From the NCBI RefSeq assembly GCF_009720825.1, contig NZ_WNKY01000032.1:1-64000 (forward strand): 64,000 nt of DNA, written 5' to 3'. Under the pieces are notes generated by a model. The model saw nothing but the letters and a program-made list of their open reading frames with translations, searched no databases and was not told where the DNA came from. Of this stretch, positions 43,519 to 52,097 are shown piece after piece (position 1 is the first letter of the stretch; each line of letters begins with the position of its first letter). The position numbers were made by a program, and so were the translations under genes. Origin of the DNA: Duganella radicis. Lineage in GTDB: Bacteria > Pseudomonadota > Gammaproteobacteria > Burkholderiales > Burkholderiaceae_D.

Positions 43519-44145
43519 TCAGTTAATCTTGCTTGCTTCGACGATGGCTTTGGGCGCATCTTCCGGCGCCACCACACCCATCGACACAATGTACTTCAGG
43601 GCCGCGTCGACACTCATGTCGAGCTCGACCACATCCTGTTTCGCCATCATCAGGAAGAAGCCCGAGGTGGGATTCGGCGTGGTCGGCACATACACGCTGA
43701 CGTAGTCGCCCACCAGGTGATTCTTCACATCCCCGCCCGGCGCGCCGGTCAGGAAGGCGATGGTCCAGGAGTTCTGGTGCGGATACGGAATCAGCACCGC
43801 CTTGCGAAAGGCATTGCCGGACGACGAGAACAGGGTGTCCGACACTTGCTTGACGCTGGAGTACAGCGAGCTGACCACCGGAATCCGGGTCAGCAGCTTT
43901 TCCCACAATTTCACCACGTAGTTGCCGACCAGGTTGTTGGTCAGCAGGCCGGTCAGGAACACGATGACGATGGTCAGCAAGGTGCCCAGGCCGGGGATGT
44001 CGAAGCCGATAAAGGTACGCGGCTGCCAGCGCTCCGGCACGAACAGCAGGGACTGGTCCATGGTGCTGATCACCAGGTTCAGCACCCAGGCGGTAATCGC
44101 CAGCGGCACCAGGATCAGCAAGCCGGTAATGAAATATTTACGCAT
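43519..44145 (-). CDS. DUF502 inner-membrane protein
   Basis: 208 residues. Two N-terminal membrane helices (YFITGLLILVPLAITAWVL and LLTIVIVFLTGLLTNNLVG) precede a soluble domain with the family block IPVVSSLYSSVKQVSDTLFS and YVSVYVPTTPNPTSGFF. The function is unknown; the gene is regularly found just upstream of aspS in betaproteobacteria. Start: AAGGACATCG precedes the ATG at 44145; the frame to 44286 runs into the fmdB gene and is rejected. Confidence 0.9.
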   Translation of the reverse strand: MRKYFITGLLILVPLAITAWVLNLVISTMDQSLLFVPERWQPRTFIGFDIPGLGTLLTIVIVFLTGLLTNNLVGNYVVKLWEKLLTRIPVVSSLYSSVKQVSDTLFSSSGNAFRKAVLIPYPHQNSWTIAFLTGAPGGDVKNHLVGDYVSVYVPTTPNPTSGFFLMMAKQDVVELDMSVDAALKYIVSMGVVAPEDAPKAIVEASKIN

Positions 44146-44176
44146 CGATGTCCTTCGTGGTGGATGGATCGCTTCT

Positions 44177-44461
44177 TCAGTTATCGCTGGAGCCGCCCGA
44201 CGGCGCTGGCGTCGGCGTTGGCGCCGGCGCGCTGTCGGTCTTGGCCGGGCCGGTGGCGGTGCCGGTGGCCGGCGGTGTGCCGCCACGGAAATCGGTCACA
44301 TACCAGCCCGAGCCCTTCAGCTGGAAGCCGGCCGCGGTCACTTGCTTCTTGAACGACTCCTTGCCGCACTCCGGGCAGACAGTCAGCTGCGGGTCGGAAA
44401 TCTTTTGCAAGACGTCCTTGGCAAAACCGCAGGCCTCGCAGCGGTACGCGTAGATCGGCAT
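44177..44461 (-). CDS. FmdB-family zinc-ribbon protein
   Basis: 94 residues starting MPIYAYRCEACG. Two CxxC pairs (CEACG, CPECG) form the zinc ribbon. The C-terminal third is a Pro/Ala/Thr-rich tail with no fold. The name comes from a putative formamidase regulator, but the role in most bacteria is unknown. It heads the fmdB - DUF502 - aspS string. The 242-bp gap upstream (44462-44703) contains no visible gene or RNA and probably holds its promoter. Confidence 0.9.
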   Translation of the reverse strand: MPIYAYRCEACGFAKDVLQKISDPQLTVCPECGKESFKKQVTAAGFQLKGSGWYVTDFRGGTPPATGTATGPAKTDSAPAPTPTPAPSGGSSDN

Positions 44462-44703
44462 TACTTACTCCGCAAAAATCATCAAAACCCTGAATTATAA
44501 AGCCTTTTGCCGGGCATCTGACTGTTTCCTGTGGCCAAGGCCGTTGCGGTAATCGATTTCATAGCAAAAATCTATTCGCGCATTGGTTGAGGGCATGTTT
44601 TAATGGCGTCTGACAAGCGTAGATTTCCCAATCCCTGAATCGCCGCCTCGTTTGCCGTCCACGACCGACGATGCCCCAACCATTTGATTCTTAAGGGAAT
44701 TCC

Positions 44704-44901
44704 ATGAAAAAATACCTGTGTGCAGGACTCCTGACCGCTTGCCTGTCCGCCCCGGCCTTTGCCGCCACCAGCAAATTTATCCCGCAATCGCCGGACGAGC
44801 CCCTGCACCGCCGTACCGTTGTGCTGTGCGTGGCGCTGATCATCGGCCTGCAAGCCTACAAGCACCATCCGCGCATCGAACGCCGCCAGCATCCCGACTG
44901 A
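44704..44901 (+). CDS. Small secreted or tail-anchored hypothetical protein
   Basis: 65 residues with a signal peptide (MKKYLCAGLLTACLSAPAFA) and a later hydrophobic stretch (VVLCVALIIGLQAY) ending in a basic HHPRIERRQH tail. The TAAGGG site before the ATG is good. I do not recognise a family. A second small ORF with its own signal peptide begins nine bases after the stop, so a two-gene unit is possible. Confidence 0.5.
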   Translation: MKKYLCAGLLTACLSAPAFAATSKFIPQSPDEPLHRRTVVLCVALIIGLQAYKHHPRIERRQHPD

Positions 44902-44910
44902 GGTGCGGCC

Positions 44911-45183
44911 ATGAAACGCTGTATCTGCCTCGGCCTGCTGGCCGCGGTGACGTACGCCGGTCCGGCCTCGGCCATACGGGCCCGCGATCCGCTCGACGCC
45001 GATCAACGCGGCATGGTGACCTTGCGCCAGACCATCCAGCGCTCCTTGCCGGCGAATACCGGAATCGAATCGGTCACCACCTCATCCGCCACACAAACGA
45101 AATCGGCTTGCAGCAAGCCATCCAGCTGCGCGCGCGCGATGCCGAACGGCGGCCCCTTGGGCGCGTCGTCAAAGAAGAAGTAA
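44911..45183 (+). CDS. Possible small secreted ORF overlapping the methyltransferase gene
   Basis: 90 codons. The first 21 encode a convincing signal peptide (MKRCICLGLLAAVTYAGPASA) behind a GAGGTG site. From 45003 on the frame is antisense to the TPMT-like gene and the residues look like a shadow. Either a tiny protein whose gene genuinely overlaps by 181 bp, or a remnant gene whose 3' part was lost. Low confidence in the C-terminal part. Confidence 0.3.
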   Translation: MKRCICLGLLAAVTYAGPASAIRARDPLDADQRGMVTLRQTIQRSLPANTGIESVTTSSATQTKSACSKPSSCARAMPNGGPLGASSKKK

Positions 45184-45608
45184 CCGGCCAGCAGCCCGCC
45201 CGGCGCCAGCAGCCGCGCCCAGCGCGCCGCCACCCGCGGCCACATGGCGCGCGGCATGGCGCACAGGAAGGCGCGTTCGTAGATCAATTGCAGCGGCGCG
45301 GCCGGCTGCCATGCGAAGAAATCCGCCTCCACCACCCGCGCGGCGTGCGGGCCGGCCGCGCGCTTGCCCTGCGCCACGGCGGCCGGGGAAAAATCGATGG
45401 CGGTGGCGTCCCATCCCTGCCCGGCCAAAAACGCCAGTTCGTAGGCCGAGCCGCAGCCGGGAATCAAGGTGGCCAACGGCCCGTGAACGGCGGCGAAATC
45501 GCGCAGGGCCTGCGGCACGCCGCCCGCGTCCCAGGGCGTGAAATTGCGCTCGAAGCGTTCATCCCAGAACGCCGGCGAGCCCGGATCGCGCTGCTGGAAG
45601 TCGGCCAT
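45003..45608 (-). CDS. TPMT-family SAM-dependent methyltransferase
   Basis: 201 residues. Family marks are the N-terminal FWDERFERNFTPWDAGGVP, the SAM motif LIPGCGSAYELAFL (GCGS at 51-54) and DATAIDFSPAAVA. TPMT-like bacterial enzymes methylate thiopurines, tellurite, selenium or halide substrates; specificity is not readable. It begins 5 bp after the ubiB stop, so it is part of the ubi transcript. Confidence 0.87.
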   Translation of the reverse strand: MADFQQRDPGSPAFWDERFERNFTPWDAGGVPQALRDFAAVHGPLATLIPGCGSAYELAFLAGQGWDATAIDFSPAAVAQGKRAAGPHAARVVEADFFAWQPAAPLQLIYERAFLCAMPRAMWPRVAARWARLLAPGGLLAGYFFFDDAPKGPPFGIARAQLDGLLQADFVCVADEVVTDSIPVFAGKERWMVWRKVTMPR

Positions 45609-45613
45609 GAGGG

Positions 45614-47170
45614 TCAGTGCCAGCGCAGGTACAACTGGACGCCGGCCACACCCAGCGCAAACGCGCCGGCAACGTAGATCACCAGGCCCAGCAGGCGATT
45701 GGTGCGCTGCTGTTCGGCGATCAGCACCTTGATGAGCTCGGTGTTATCGGCCGGCTTCTCGGCATGCCGCTCCAGCGCCTGATGCACCAGGCGCGGCAGT
45801 TGCGGGAACAGGTGGGCGTAGCGCGGCGCCTCGGCCTTCAGGCGCTGCATGAAGCCTTTGACGCCGACCTGCTCGGCCATCCAGTTTTCCAGGTAGGGCT
45901 TGGCGGTCTTCCACAGGTCGAGATCGGGGTCGAGCTGGCGGCCCAGGCCTTCGATGTTGAGCAGGGTCTTTTGCAGCAGCACCAGTTGCGGCTGCACTTC
46001 CACGTTGAAGCGGCGCGACGTCTGGAACAGGCGCAGCAGGATCTGGCCGAAGGAGATGTCTTTCAGCGGCCGGTCGAAGATCGGCTCGCAGCAGGCGCGC
46101 ACCGCCGATTCCAGCTCATCCACGCGGGTTTCCTTCGGCGCCCAGCCGGACTCGATATGGGCCTCGGCCACGCGCTTGTAGTCGCGGCGGAAGAAGGCCA
46201 GGAAGTTCTGCGACAGGTAATCCTTGTCGAAATCGTTGAGCGTGCCGACGATGCCGAAGTCCAGCGCGATGTAGCGGCCGAAGGTTTCCGGCTCCACCGA
46301 CACCAGGATATTTCCCGGGTGCATGTCGGCGTGGAAGAAGCCGTCGCGGAACACCTGGGTGAAGAAGATTTCCACGCCATCGCTGGACAGCTTTTTCAAA
46401 TCCACGCCGGCCTGCTCCAGGCGGTCGATCTGCGACACCGGAATGCCGTGCATGCGCTCCATCACGATCACGCTGGACGAGCAATAATCCCAAAACATTT
46501 CCGGCACCAGCAGCAGGTGCGAATCGGCGAAATTGCGGCGCAACTGGCTGGCGTTGGCGGCCTCGCGCATCAGGTCCAGTTCGTCGTGCAGGTATTTGTC
46601 GAACTCGGCCACCACCTCTTTCGGCTTGAGGCGCTTGCTGTCGGCCCACAGATTGCCGATCCATTCGGCGGCGACATGCATCAGCGCGACGTCGTCGTCG
46701 ATCGACTTCTTCATGCCGGGGCGCAGCACCTTCACCGCCACCTGGCGGCCGTCCCTCAAGGTGGCAAAGTGCACCTGCGCGATCGAGGCCGAGGCCACCG
46801 GTGTGCGTTCAAAGGTGGCGAACAGCTCATCCGGATGCGCGCCCAGCGATTTGCGGATTTGCGCGATGGCCAGGTTGGAATCGAACGGCGGCACCCGGTC
46901 CTGCAAGCGCGCCAGCTCGATCACCAGATCGGCCGGAATCAGATCGCTGCGGGTCGACAGCACTTGGCCGAACTTGACAAAGATCGGCCCCAGCTCTTCC
47001 AGCGCCATGCGCAGGCGCTCGCCGCGCGGGGCCGACAGGTCGCGCCAGAAAAACACCGTGTCGATCAGCTTGGCGATACGCGGCTTCCTCAAGCCGGAGA
47101 TGGCGATTTCGTCGAGGCCGTAACGCACCGATACCCGCAGGATTTTCAGCAGGCGCAAGAATTTCAGCAT
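45614..47170 (-). CDS. ubiB: UbiB ubiquinone biosynthesis kinase-like protein
   Basis: 518 residues. The KxGQ motif (IFVKFGQVLSTRSDLIP), the Ala-rich nucleotide loop (ASASIAQVHFATL), VAVKVLRPG and the metal-binding HADMHPGN and ALDFGIVG segments identify an ADCK/UbiB atypical kinase. Two C-terminal membrane helices (LGLVIYVAGAFALGVAGVQL) anchor it. UbiB is needed for coenzyme Q synthesis, probably by ATP-driven extraction of precursors. The start ATG overlaps the ubiJ stop by one base. Confidence 0.95.
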   Translation of the reverse strand: MLKFLRLLKILRVSVRYGLDEIAISGLRKPRIAKLIDTVFFWRDLSAPRGERLRMALEELGPIFVKFGQVLSTRSDLIPADLVIELARLQDRVPPFDSNLAIAQIRKSLGAHPDELFATFERTPVASASIAQVHFATLRDGRQVAVKVLRPGMKKSIDDDVALMHVAAEWIGNLWADSKRLKPKEVVAEFDKYLHDELDLMREAANASQLRRNFADSHLLLVPEMFWDYCSSSVIVMERMHGIPVSQIDRLEQAGVDLKKLSSDGVEIFFTQVFRDGFFHADMHPGNILVSVEPETFGRYIALDFGIVGTLNDFDKDYLSQNFLAFFRRDYKRVAEAHIESGWAPKETRVDELESAVRACCEPIFDRPLKDISFGQILLRLFQTSRRFNVEVQPQLVLLQKTLLNIEGLGRQLDPDLDLWKTAKPYLENWMAEQVGVKGFMQRLKAEAPRYAHLFPQLPRLVHQALERHAEKPADNTELIKVLIAEQQRTNRLLGLVIYVAGAFALGVAGVQLYLRWH

Positions 47171-47778
47171 TATTTGGACCCCAGTTTCTGTTCCAGTTTG
47201 GCCAGGCGCTTGGCGAAGCGCTCAACGTCGTCGCGCAGGCGCGTGACGTCGGCCGAGTAACCATCCACCGTGTGCGGGCGCACCAGCACCTGTTTTTCGT
47301 CGAGCAGGAATTCGGCCACGTTCTGCGCCAATTTCTGCTGGCCGGTCTTGATGGCTTCGAAGGCGGCCTTGGCGCCGGAGACGGCGCGCACGGCGGCGAT
47401 CGGGCCGATCAGTTTTTCCAGATCATGCTCGGCTTCCCAGCGCAGGGTCTTGCTGAGGTTGGAGATGGCGTTGGCGAATTCCGCGTCGCCCTCGATCTGC
47501 ACGTAGGAAAAGGCGCGTTCGCGGTTCTGCGCGATCAGCGGCAGGTCCGACAGCTTGACGCGGATGGTGACGCGCGCCGCCTCCTCCTCCGGGGCGGCTT
47601 CCAGATAGCCATCGGCGGTCACGCGCAGGCGCAGCGCGGCCGTGCCGGCGTCGATGCAGGCGGTCTTGCCGGCATGGCGCTGCAATTCCTGCCGCGCCCA
47701 CGGCTCCTGCGCCAGCAAATGATTGATGGCGGCGCTGGCCGGCGCCGCGGAGAAACTGCCGGGATTGAATGAAATCAT
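47170..47778 (-). CDS. ubiJ: UbiJ ubiquinone biosynthesis accessory factor (SCP2 domain)
   Basis: 202 residues. The SCP2 lipid-binding fold covers residues 10-110 (TADGYLEAAPEE, ARVTIRVKLSDLPLI, VQIEGDAEFANAISNL). A C-terminal coiled coil (DDVERFAKRLAKLEQKL) follows. UbiJ, with UbiK, holds hydrophobic intermediates in the cytosolic Ubi complex. It is translationally coupled to ubiB (1-base overlap). A terminator lies just upstream, separating it from the Tim44 gene, so ubiJ-ubiB may have a promoter of their own or rely on read-through. Confidence 0.92.
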   Translation of the reverse strand: MISFNPGSFSAAPASAAINHLLAQEPWARQELQRHAGKTACIDAGTAALRLRVTADGYLEAAPEEEAARVTIRVKLSDLPLIAQNRERAFSYVQIEGDAEFANAISNLSKTLRWEAEHDLEKLIGPIAAVRAVSGAKAAFEAIKTGQQKLAQNVAEFLLDEKQVLVRPHTVDGYSADVTRLRDDVERFAKRLAKLEQKLGSK

Positions 47779-47791
47779 GTTCTAGACGTTG

Positions 47792-47818
47792 AAAACAAAA
47801 CCGCCCGGTGACGGGCGG
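47792..47818 (-). terminator. Intrinsic terminator after the Tim44-domain gene
   Basis: On the minus strand CCGCCCG-TCAC-CGGGCGG (47801-47818) is followed by TTTTGTTTT. It is 39 bp past the Tim44 stop and 14 bp before the ubiJ ATG. Confidence 0.85.
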
Positions 47819-47856
47819 CCTTGATCTTACCAGTTTTACCGGTGAGCCCGGTTTGC

Positions 47857-48771
47857 TTACGCCAGTTGCTGAATGCCGGCCAGCAGCCAGCCGCTCGAAC
47901 CGTTGACCGGCTTGACCAGGTTCCACACCTCGTGGAACGGCTCGGCCAGCGCGTCCGGCGCCGGCTTGATCATGCCGGAGAACTTGACGCTCGCCAGGTA
48001 ATCGCTATCGCTGGTCTCGATGCCCAGCAGCTCGGCCTCGATGCTAACCACGTCGGTGTAGTCGGCCACGGTGCGCTCGCTGATCTGCATCTTCATCTCG
48101 GCAAACACTTCCGGCGTGGTGAACTCGCGGATATCGGCCACATCGCCCTTGTCCCAGGCCGCTTGCAGGCGGATGAAATTGCTCTTGGCCACGCGCAGGA
48201 AGCTGGCCTGGTCGAAGTCGGCCGGCACGCCCCACTGGGTGTGCGCCAACTGCGGCGCCGGCGCGGCGGCCGGTTGCAGGTGCGAGCCGATTTCCGGCGT
48301 GACCGCACCTTGCGACGGCGGCATCGGGTACACATTGTTGCCGCCAAACGCAGCCGGCTGCGCCGCAGGCTGCGACTTGCCGCGGATCAGGCGGATGATG
48401 AAGAACACCACGCCCGCCAGCAGGGCCAGCATGATGATCGAGCCCAGCGCGCTGGCCAGCGCGCCACCCATGCCGAAGTGCGAGAACAAGGCGCCCAGGC
48501 CCAGGCCCAGCAGCGCGCCGCCAAGGATGCCTTTCCACATGCTAGGCTTCTTTGGCGCGGCGGCCGGCGGCACGGCCGGGGCCGGCGCTGGTGCGGGCTG
48601 AGCCTGGCGCGGCGCCGGTTGCGGCGCTGGCTGGGCCGGCATGCGGCTGACGTTTTGCGACTGACGGCCGATCGAACGGCCGCCGCCCGCGGGACGCGCG
48701 GTCGCTTCGGCCAGCATCGACATGGCGGAGACGGCGATCACCGCGCCGATCAGGATTTTTTTCAGGTTCAT
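47857..48771 (-). CDS. Tim44-domain membrane protein
   Basis: 304 residues. A signal-like N-terminus (MNLKKILIGAVIAVSAMSMLAEA) precedes a Pro/Ala/Gln linker. Two hydrophobic segments (ILGGALLGLGLGALFSHFGM and IIMLALLAGVVFFIIRLI) and a C-terminal Tim44-like domain (about 190-304, FDQASFLRVAKSNFIRLQAA, EVWNLVKPVNGSSGWLLAGI) follow. The domain is named after a mitochondrial import factor; the bacterial role is unknown, perhaps membrane-associated binding. Start: GGAATGACC precedes the ATG at 48771. It lies between ubiE and ubiJ, as in other betaproteobacteria. Confidence 0.88.
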   Translation of the reverse strand: MNLKKILIGAVIAVSAMSMLAEATARPAGGGRSIGRQSQNVSRMPAQPAPQPAPRQAQPAPAPAPAVPPAAAPKKPSMWKGILGGALLGLGLGALFSHFGMGGALASALGSIIMLALLAGVVFFIIRLIRGKSQPAAQPAAFGGNNVYPMPPSQGAVTPEIGSHLQPAAAPAPQLAHTQWGVPADFDQASFLRVAKSNFIRLQAAWDKGDVADIREFTTPEVFAEMKMQISERTVADYTDVVSIEAELLGIETSDSDYLASVKFSGMIKPAPDALAEPFHEVWNLVKPVNGSSGWLLAGIQQLA

Positions 48772-48785
48772 GGTCATTCCAGTCA

Positions 48786-49520
48786 TTACATTTTGATACC
48801 GGTGTGCAGGGCGGCCACGCCGGCGGTCAGGTTGTAGTACGTCACCCGTTCCAGGCCCGCCTCTTCCATCATGGTCTTGAGGGTTTCCTGGTCCGGGTGC
48901 ATGCGGATCGATTCGGCCAGATAGCGGTAGCTGTCGGCGTCGTTGGCGATCTTCTCGCCCATCCATGGCAGGATCTTGAACGAATACAGGTCATATGGCT
49001 TTTGCAACGGCGCCGCCACTTTCGAGAACTCCAGCACCAGCAGCTTGCCGCCCGGTTTCAGCACGCGGCGCATTTCTTTCAGCGCTTGATCCTTGTGCGT
49101 CATATTGCGCAGGCCGAACGCCACGCTGACGCGGTCGAAGTAGTTATCCGGGAACGGCAGTTTTTCCGCATCACATAGCAAGGTGGGGGTCAGCAGGCCG
49201 CGATTCAAGAGGCGGTCGCGCCCCACGCGCAGCATGGATTCGTTGATGTCGGTCAGCCAGACCTCGCCGGTCGGGCCAGCCTGCCTGGCGAACACCTTGG
49301 CCAGATCGCCGGTGCCGCCGGCGATGTCCAGGCACTTGAAGCCCGGACGCACGGCCGCGTTAGCGATAGTGAAGGTCTTCCACAAGCGATGCAGGCCGGC
49401 CGACATGACGTCGTTCATGATGTCGTACTTGGCGGCGACAGAGTGGAAAACCTTGGCGACTTCGCGGACTTTATCTTCTTCCGCGACAGTCTTGTAACCG
49501 AAGTGAGTGGTGTTGGTCAT
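48786..49520 (-). CDS. ubiE: Ubiquinone/menaquinone C-methyltransferase
   Basis: 244 residues. Family signatures: VFHSVAAKYDIMNDVMSAGL at the N-terminus, the SAM loop LDIAGGTGD (64-72) and LKPGGKLLVLEFSK. It methylates the benzoquinol ring in coenzyme Q synthesis. The ATG at 49520 (MTNTTHFGYKTV) is the usual UbiE start; the frame to 49556 is longer than the family. The conserved upstream partner in related genomes (DUF971, HIT) is present but 7.5 kb away. Confidence 0.96.
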   Translation of the reverse strand: MTNTTHFGYKTVAEEDKVREVAKVFHSVAAKYDIMNDVMSAGLHRLWKTFTIANAAVRPGFKCLDIAGGTGDLAKVFARQAGPTGEVWLTDINESMLRVGRDRLLNRGLLTPTLLCDAEKLPFPDNYFDRVSVAFGLRNMTHKDQALKEMRRVLKPGGKLLVLEFSKVAAPLQKPYDLYSFKILPWMGEKIANDADSYRYLAESIRMHPDQETLKTMMEEAGLERVTYYNLTAGVAALHTGIKM

Positions 49521-49566
49521 GATATGCAGGCCTGTTAGTTTGCCAGCATTATACAAGACCCACTTT

Positions 49567-50823
49567 TTATTGCGGCTTAAGGTGCTGCCACTCCAGCCCT
49601 AGCATGGCGCGCTTGGGGAAGCCCTTCCAGTTGTCGTCCAGATAAGCCTGCAATGGCGCGGCTTTCAGGTGGATGCCGAGGAAGACGGTCACGTAATGCT
49701 GGTTGATGTTGTTGATGCGACGGCTGTCCCACACCGGCTCGGAATACGACTGGAAATCGTCCGGATTGCTCCAGTGCGCCGGCGACGGCGGATTCGGCGC
49801 CGGGTTATGGCGGGCGCCGACGTAGGTCAGCAGGTAGCGGTCGGCGTTGACGGCTTGCTGGAACAGTTTAAGCACGCCGTCCTTGTAGCCCGCCACGTCG
49901 TCCTGGTCGCCGGTGATGAACAGGATGGGCGTGCGGACGCCGGCCAGGCCAGTCTGGTCCCACACTTTCTGCTCGCCGCCCCACGGGGCGAAGGCTACCA
50001 CGGCCTTGATGCGTTGGTCGCGTGCGGCTTCGTATTCTGCATTGCCTTGCTGGTTGACAGCCAGTTTGCCGCCGGGGACATAGGCCACGGCGGCGGCGCT
50101 GATACCGGCACCCACCGTGTTCAGTGCGCCGTAGCCACCCATCGAATAGCCGATCAAGGCGGTGTTGTCGGCGTCCACCACGCCGGACAGGAAGTGGCCG
50201 CTGCCCGGCCTGGCCCATGCGGCCACGGTGTTCAGCACGAACAAATCGTCCAGACGGCGGTTCAGCAGCGTGCTGGGGAAACCCGCCTTGTCGGCACGCG
50301 TGGATTCCAGATGGTCGATGGCGACCACCACGTAGCCTTTCGAAGCCAGGTTCTCGGTCAGGTAAGACATTTGCAGCCGCGAGCCAGGGTAGCCGTGCGA
50401 GACGATCACCAAGGGATAACGTGCCGACGTGGCGGCGGTCTGCGCGGGCGGCAGCGGAGCCGCATCGCGCGCGGCGCGGCCGCTGAACTGGAACGGTGTG
50501 TTGGGCCGCTTGGGATCATTCGGTCCGGAGCCCAGGACATCGGTATAAACAGTATGTTCCTTTTGGCCCGCGGCCAGCCGCGCCGGATACCACACCTCCA
50601 GCACCAGCTTGCGCGTGTAGAGCGGATCAGGCTTGTCGGCGCTGGCGTGCAGGATGTCCAGTTGGTCCGCATGCTCCGCCACCAGCGTGCGCACGCCGAC
50701 CGGCAACGAACCACGCGCCGCCAGCTCCGGCGCATCCGGCCGAGCATCGCCGAAATACTCCTGCGCGCCGACCTGCCCCGCCATCAACGCGACGGCCAAC
50801 ACCAACATCCTGCCTAACTTCAT
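49567..50823 (-). CDS. Secreted alpha/beta hydrolase (PAF-acetylhydrolase / dienelactone-hydrolase-like)
   Basis: 418 residues with a signal peptide (MKLGRMLVLAVALMAGQVGA). The oxyanion region is VIVSHGYPGSRLQ, the nucleophile elbow ALIGYSMGGYGA, the acid probably in FITGDQDDVAG and the His in GARHNPAP. It is an esterase or related hydrolase acting outside the cytosol on an unknown substrate. It follows the flavin monooxygenase gene by 8 bp with its own AGGAGAA site, as third gene of the TonB-receptor operon. Confidence 0.87.
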   Translation of the reverse strand: MKLGRMLVLAVALMAGQVGAQEYFGDARPDAPELAARGSLPVGVRTLVAEHADQLDILHASADKPDPLYTRKLVLEVWYPARLAAGQKEHTVYTDVLGSGPNDPKRPNTPFQFSGRAARDAAPLPPAQTAATSARYPLVIVSHGYPGSRLQMSYLTENLASKGYVVVAIDHLESTRADKAGFPSTLLNRRLDDLFVLNTVAAWARPGSGHFLSGVVDADNTALIGYSMGGYGALNTVGAGISAAAVAYVPGGKLAVNQQGNAEYEAARDQRIKAVVAFAPWGGEQKVWDQTGLAGVRTPILFITGDQDDVAGYKDGVLKLFQQAVNADRYLLTYVGARHNPAPNPPSPAHWSNPDDFQSYSEPVWDSRRINNINQHYVTVFLGIHLKAAPLQAYLDDNWKGFPKRAMLGLEWQHLKPQ

Positions 50824-50831
50824 GCCTTCTC

Positions 50832-52097
50832 CTATAAGCCCAAGTGCCCGCGCAGCGTGCTCCCTTCATACGACGTGCGGAACAAGCCGCGACGCTGCAA
50901 CTCAGGAATCACCAGCGCGAGAAAATCATCCAAACCGCCAGGCAGCGCCGGGGCCATGAAATTGAAGCCATCCGCCGCGCCCTGCTCAAACCATGCCTGC
51001 ATCTGATCCGCCACCTGCTCCGCCGTGCCGGCCACCGTGAAGTGCCCGCGTCCACCGGCGATACGCTCATACAACTGGCGGATCGTCAAATTCTCGCCCT
51101 GCGCCAGATCGGTCAACAGCTGCTGGCGGCTGCGCTGCCCATCCTGCGTCGGCGGCAGCTCCGGCAGCGGTCCATCCAGTGGGTACGGCGACAAATCGAA
51201 GTTACCGATCATGCGACCCAACAGCGCCAGACCAGCCTTCGGCTCGATCAGCGACTGCAACTGCGCGAACTTCCCATCCGCCTCCGCCTGCGTTCGGCCG
51301 ACCACCGCAAACAATCCCGGCATCACCTTCACCGCATCCGGCGAACGGCCCTTCTCCACCACACGCCGTTTGATATCGCTGTAAAAGGCCTGCGCCTTGG
51401 CCAGCGTGGGCTGCGCGGTGAACACCACCTCCGCCGTCCCCGCCGCCAGATCGCGGCCAACCTCCGAACCGCCAGCCTGCACCACCACCGGCCGCCCCTG
51501 CGGACTGCGCGCCACATTCAGCGGCCCGGCGACAGCGAAATGCTCGCCGCGATGATTCAGCTTGTGCAGCTTGGCCGGGTCATACGGCAGCGCGCCGGAT
51601 TTATCCACCTCCAGCGCATCGGGGTCCCAACTATTCCACAGTCCTGTGACAACCTGATGAAATTCCCGCGCCCGCGCATAGCGGTCCGCATGCGCCACAT
51701 GCTGCTCGCGGCCAAAGTTGGCCGCTTCCGCCGCGTTATCCGACGTGACCAGATTCCACCCCGCCCGCCCCTCCGACAGCAAATCCAGCGACGCAAACTG
51801 GCGCGCCACCGTGTACGGCTCGTTGTAGGTGGTGGTGGCGGTACCGATCAAACCGATATGCTGAGTCGACGCGGCCAGCGCCGACAGCAAAGTCAGCGGC
51901 TCCAGCGACGGCGCACCAGTCAGCGCCACGCTATCGGCAAAAAACACCGCATCCAGGCAGGCTTTTTCCGCGCTACGCACCTGATCGCGAAACACCTTGA
52001 AAGGATTCGACAACAGGTCCGTTTCCGGATGCCGCCACGCCGCAACGTGGTGGCCATAACGCATCATGAATGCGGCAATGCTCAACTGCCTGGACAT
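50832..52097 (-). CDS. LLM-class flavin-dependent monooxygenase, NtaA/SnaA/DszA type
   Basis: 421 residues, the usual length of this subfamily. Blocks include AWRHPETDLLSNPFKVF, ARQFASLDLLSEGRAGWNLVTS and VVVQAGGSEVGRDLAA. These FMNH2-dependent oxygenases cleave C-S or C-N bonds, for example dibenzothiophene sulfone, nitrilotriacetate or sulfonates. Its reductase is not encoded nearby. The start overlaps the TonB-receptor stop by one base with an AAGGAG site just inside the receptor gene. Substrate unknown; the SsuA-like neighbour suggests an organosulfur compound (inference). Confidence 0.9.
   Translation of the reverse strand: MSRQLSIAAFMMRYGHHVAAWRHPETDLLSNPFKVFRDQVRSAEKACLDAVFFADSVALTGAPSLEPLTLLSALAASTQHIGLIGTATTTYNEPYTVARQFASLDLLSEGRAGWNLVTSDNAAEAANFGREQHVAHADRYARAREFHQVVTGLWNSWDPDALEVDKSGALPYDPAKLHKLNHRGEHFAVAGPLNVARSPQGRPVVVQAGGSEVGRDLAAGTAEVVFTAQPTLAKAQAFYSDIKRRVVEKGRSPDAVKVMPGLFAVVGRTQAEADGKFAQLQSLIEPKAGLALLGRMIGNFDLSPYPLDGPLPELPPTQDGQRSRQQLLTDLAQGENLTIRQLYERIAGGRGHFTVAGTAEQVADQMQAWFEQGAADGFNFMAPALPGGLDDFLALVIPELQRRGLFRTSYEGSTLRGHLGL

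Noticed and set aside
43519..44286. 255-residue version of the DUF502 protein
   Set aside because: The first 47 residues overlap fmdB, are Arg/Pro shadow sequence and lack a ribosome site; the ATG at 44145 has one.
47821..50823. Possible single ubiE-ubiJ-ubiB operon read as one uninterrupted transcript
   Set aside because: The hairpin with T-tail at 47792-47818 makes an uninterrupted transcript unlikely, although read-through remains possible.
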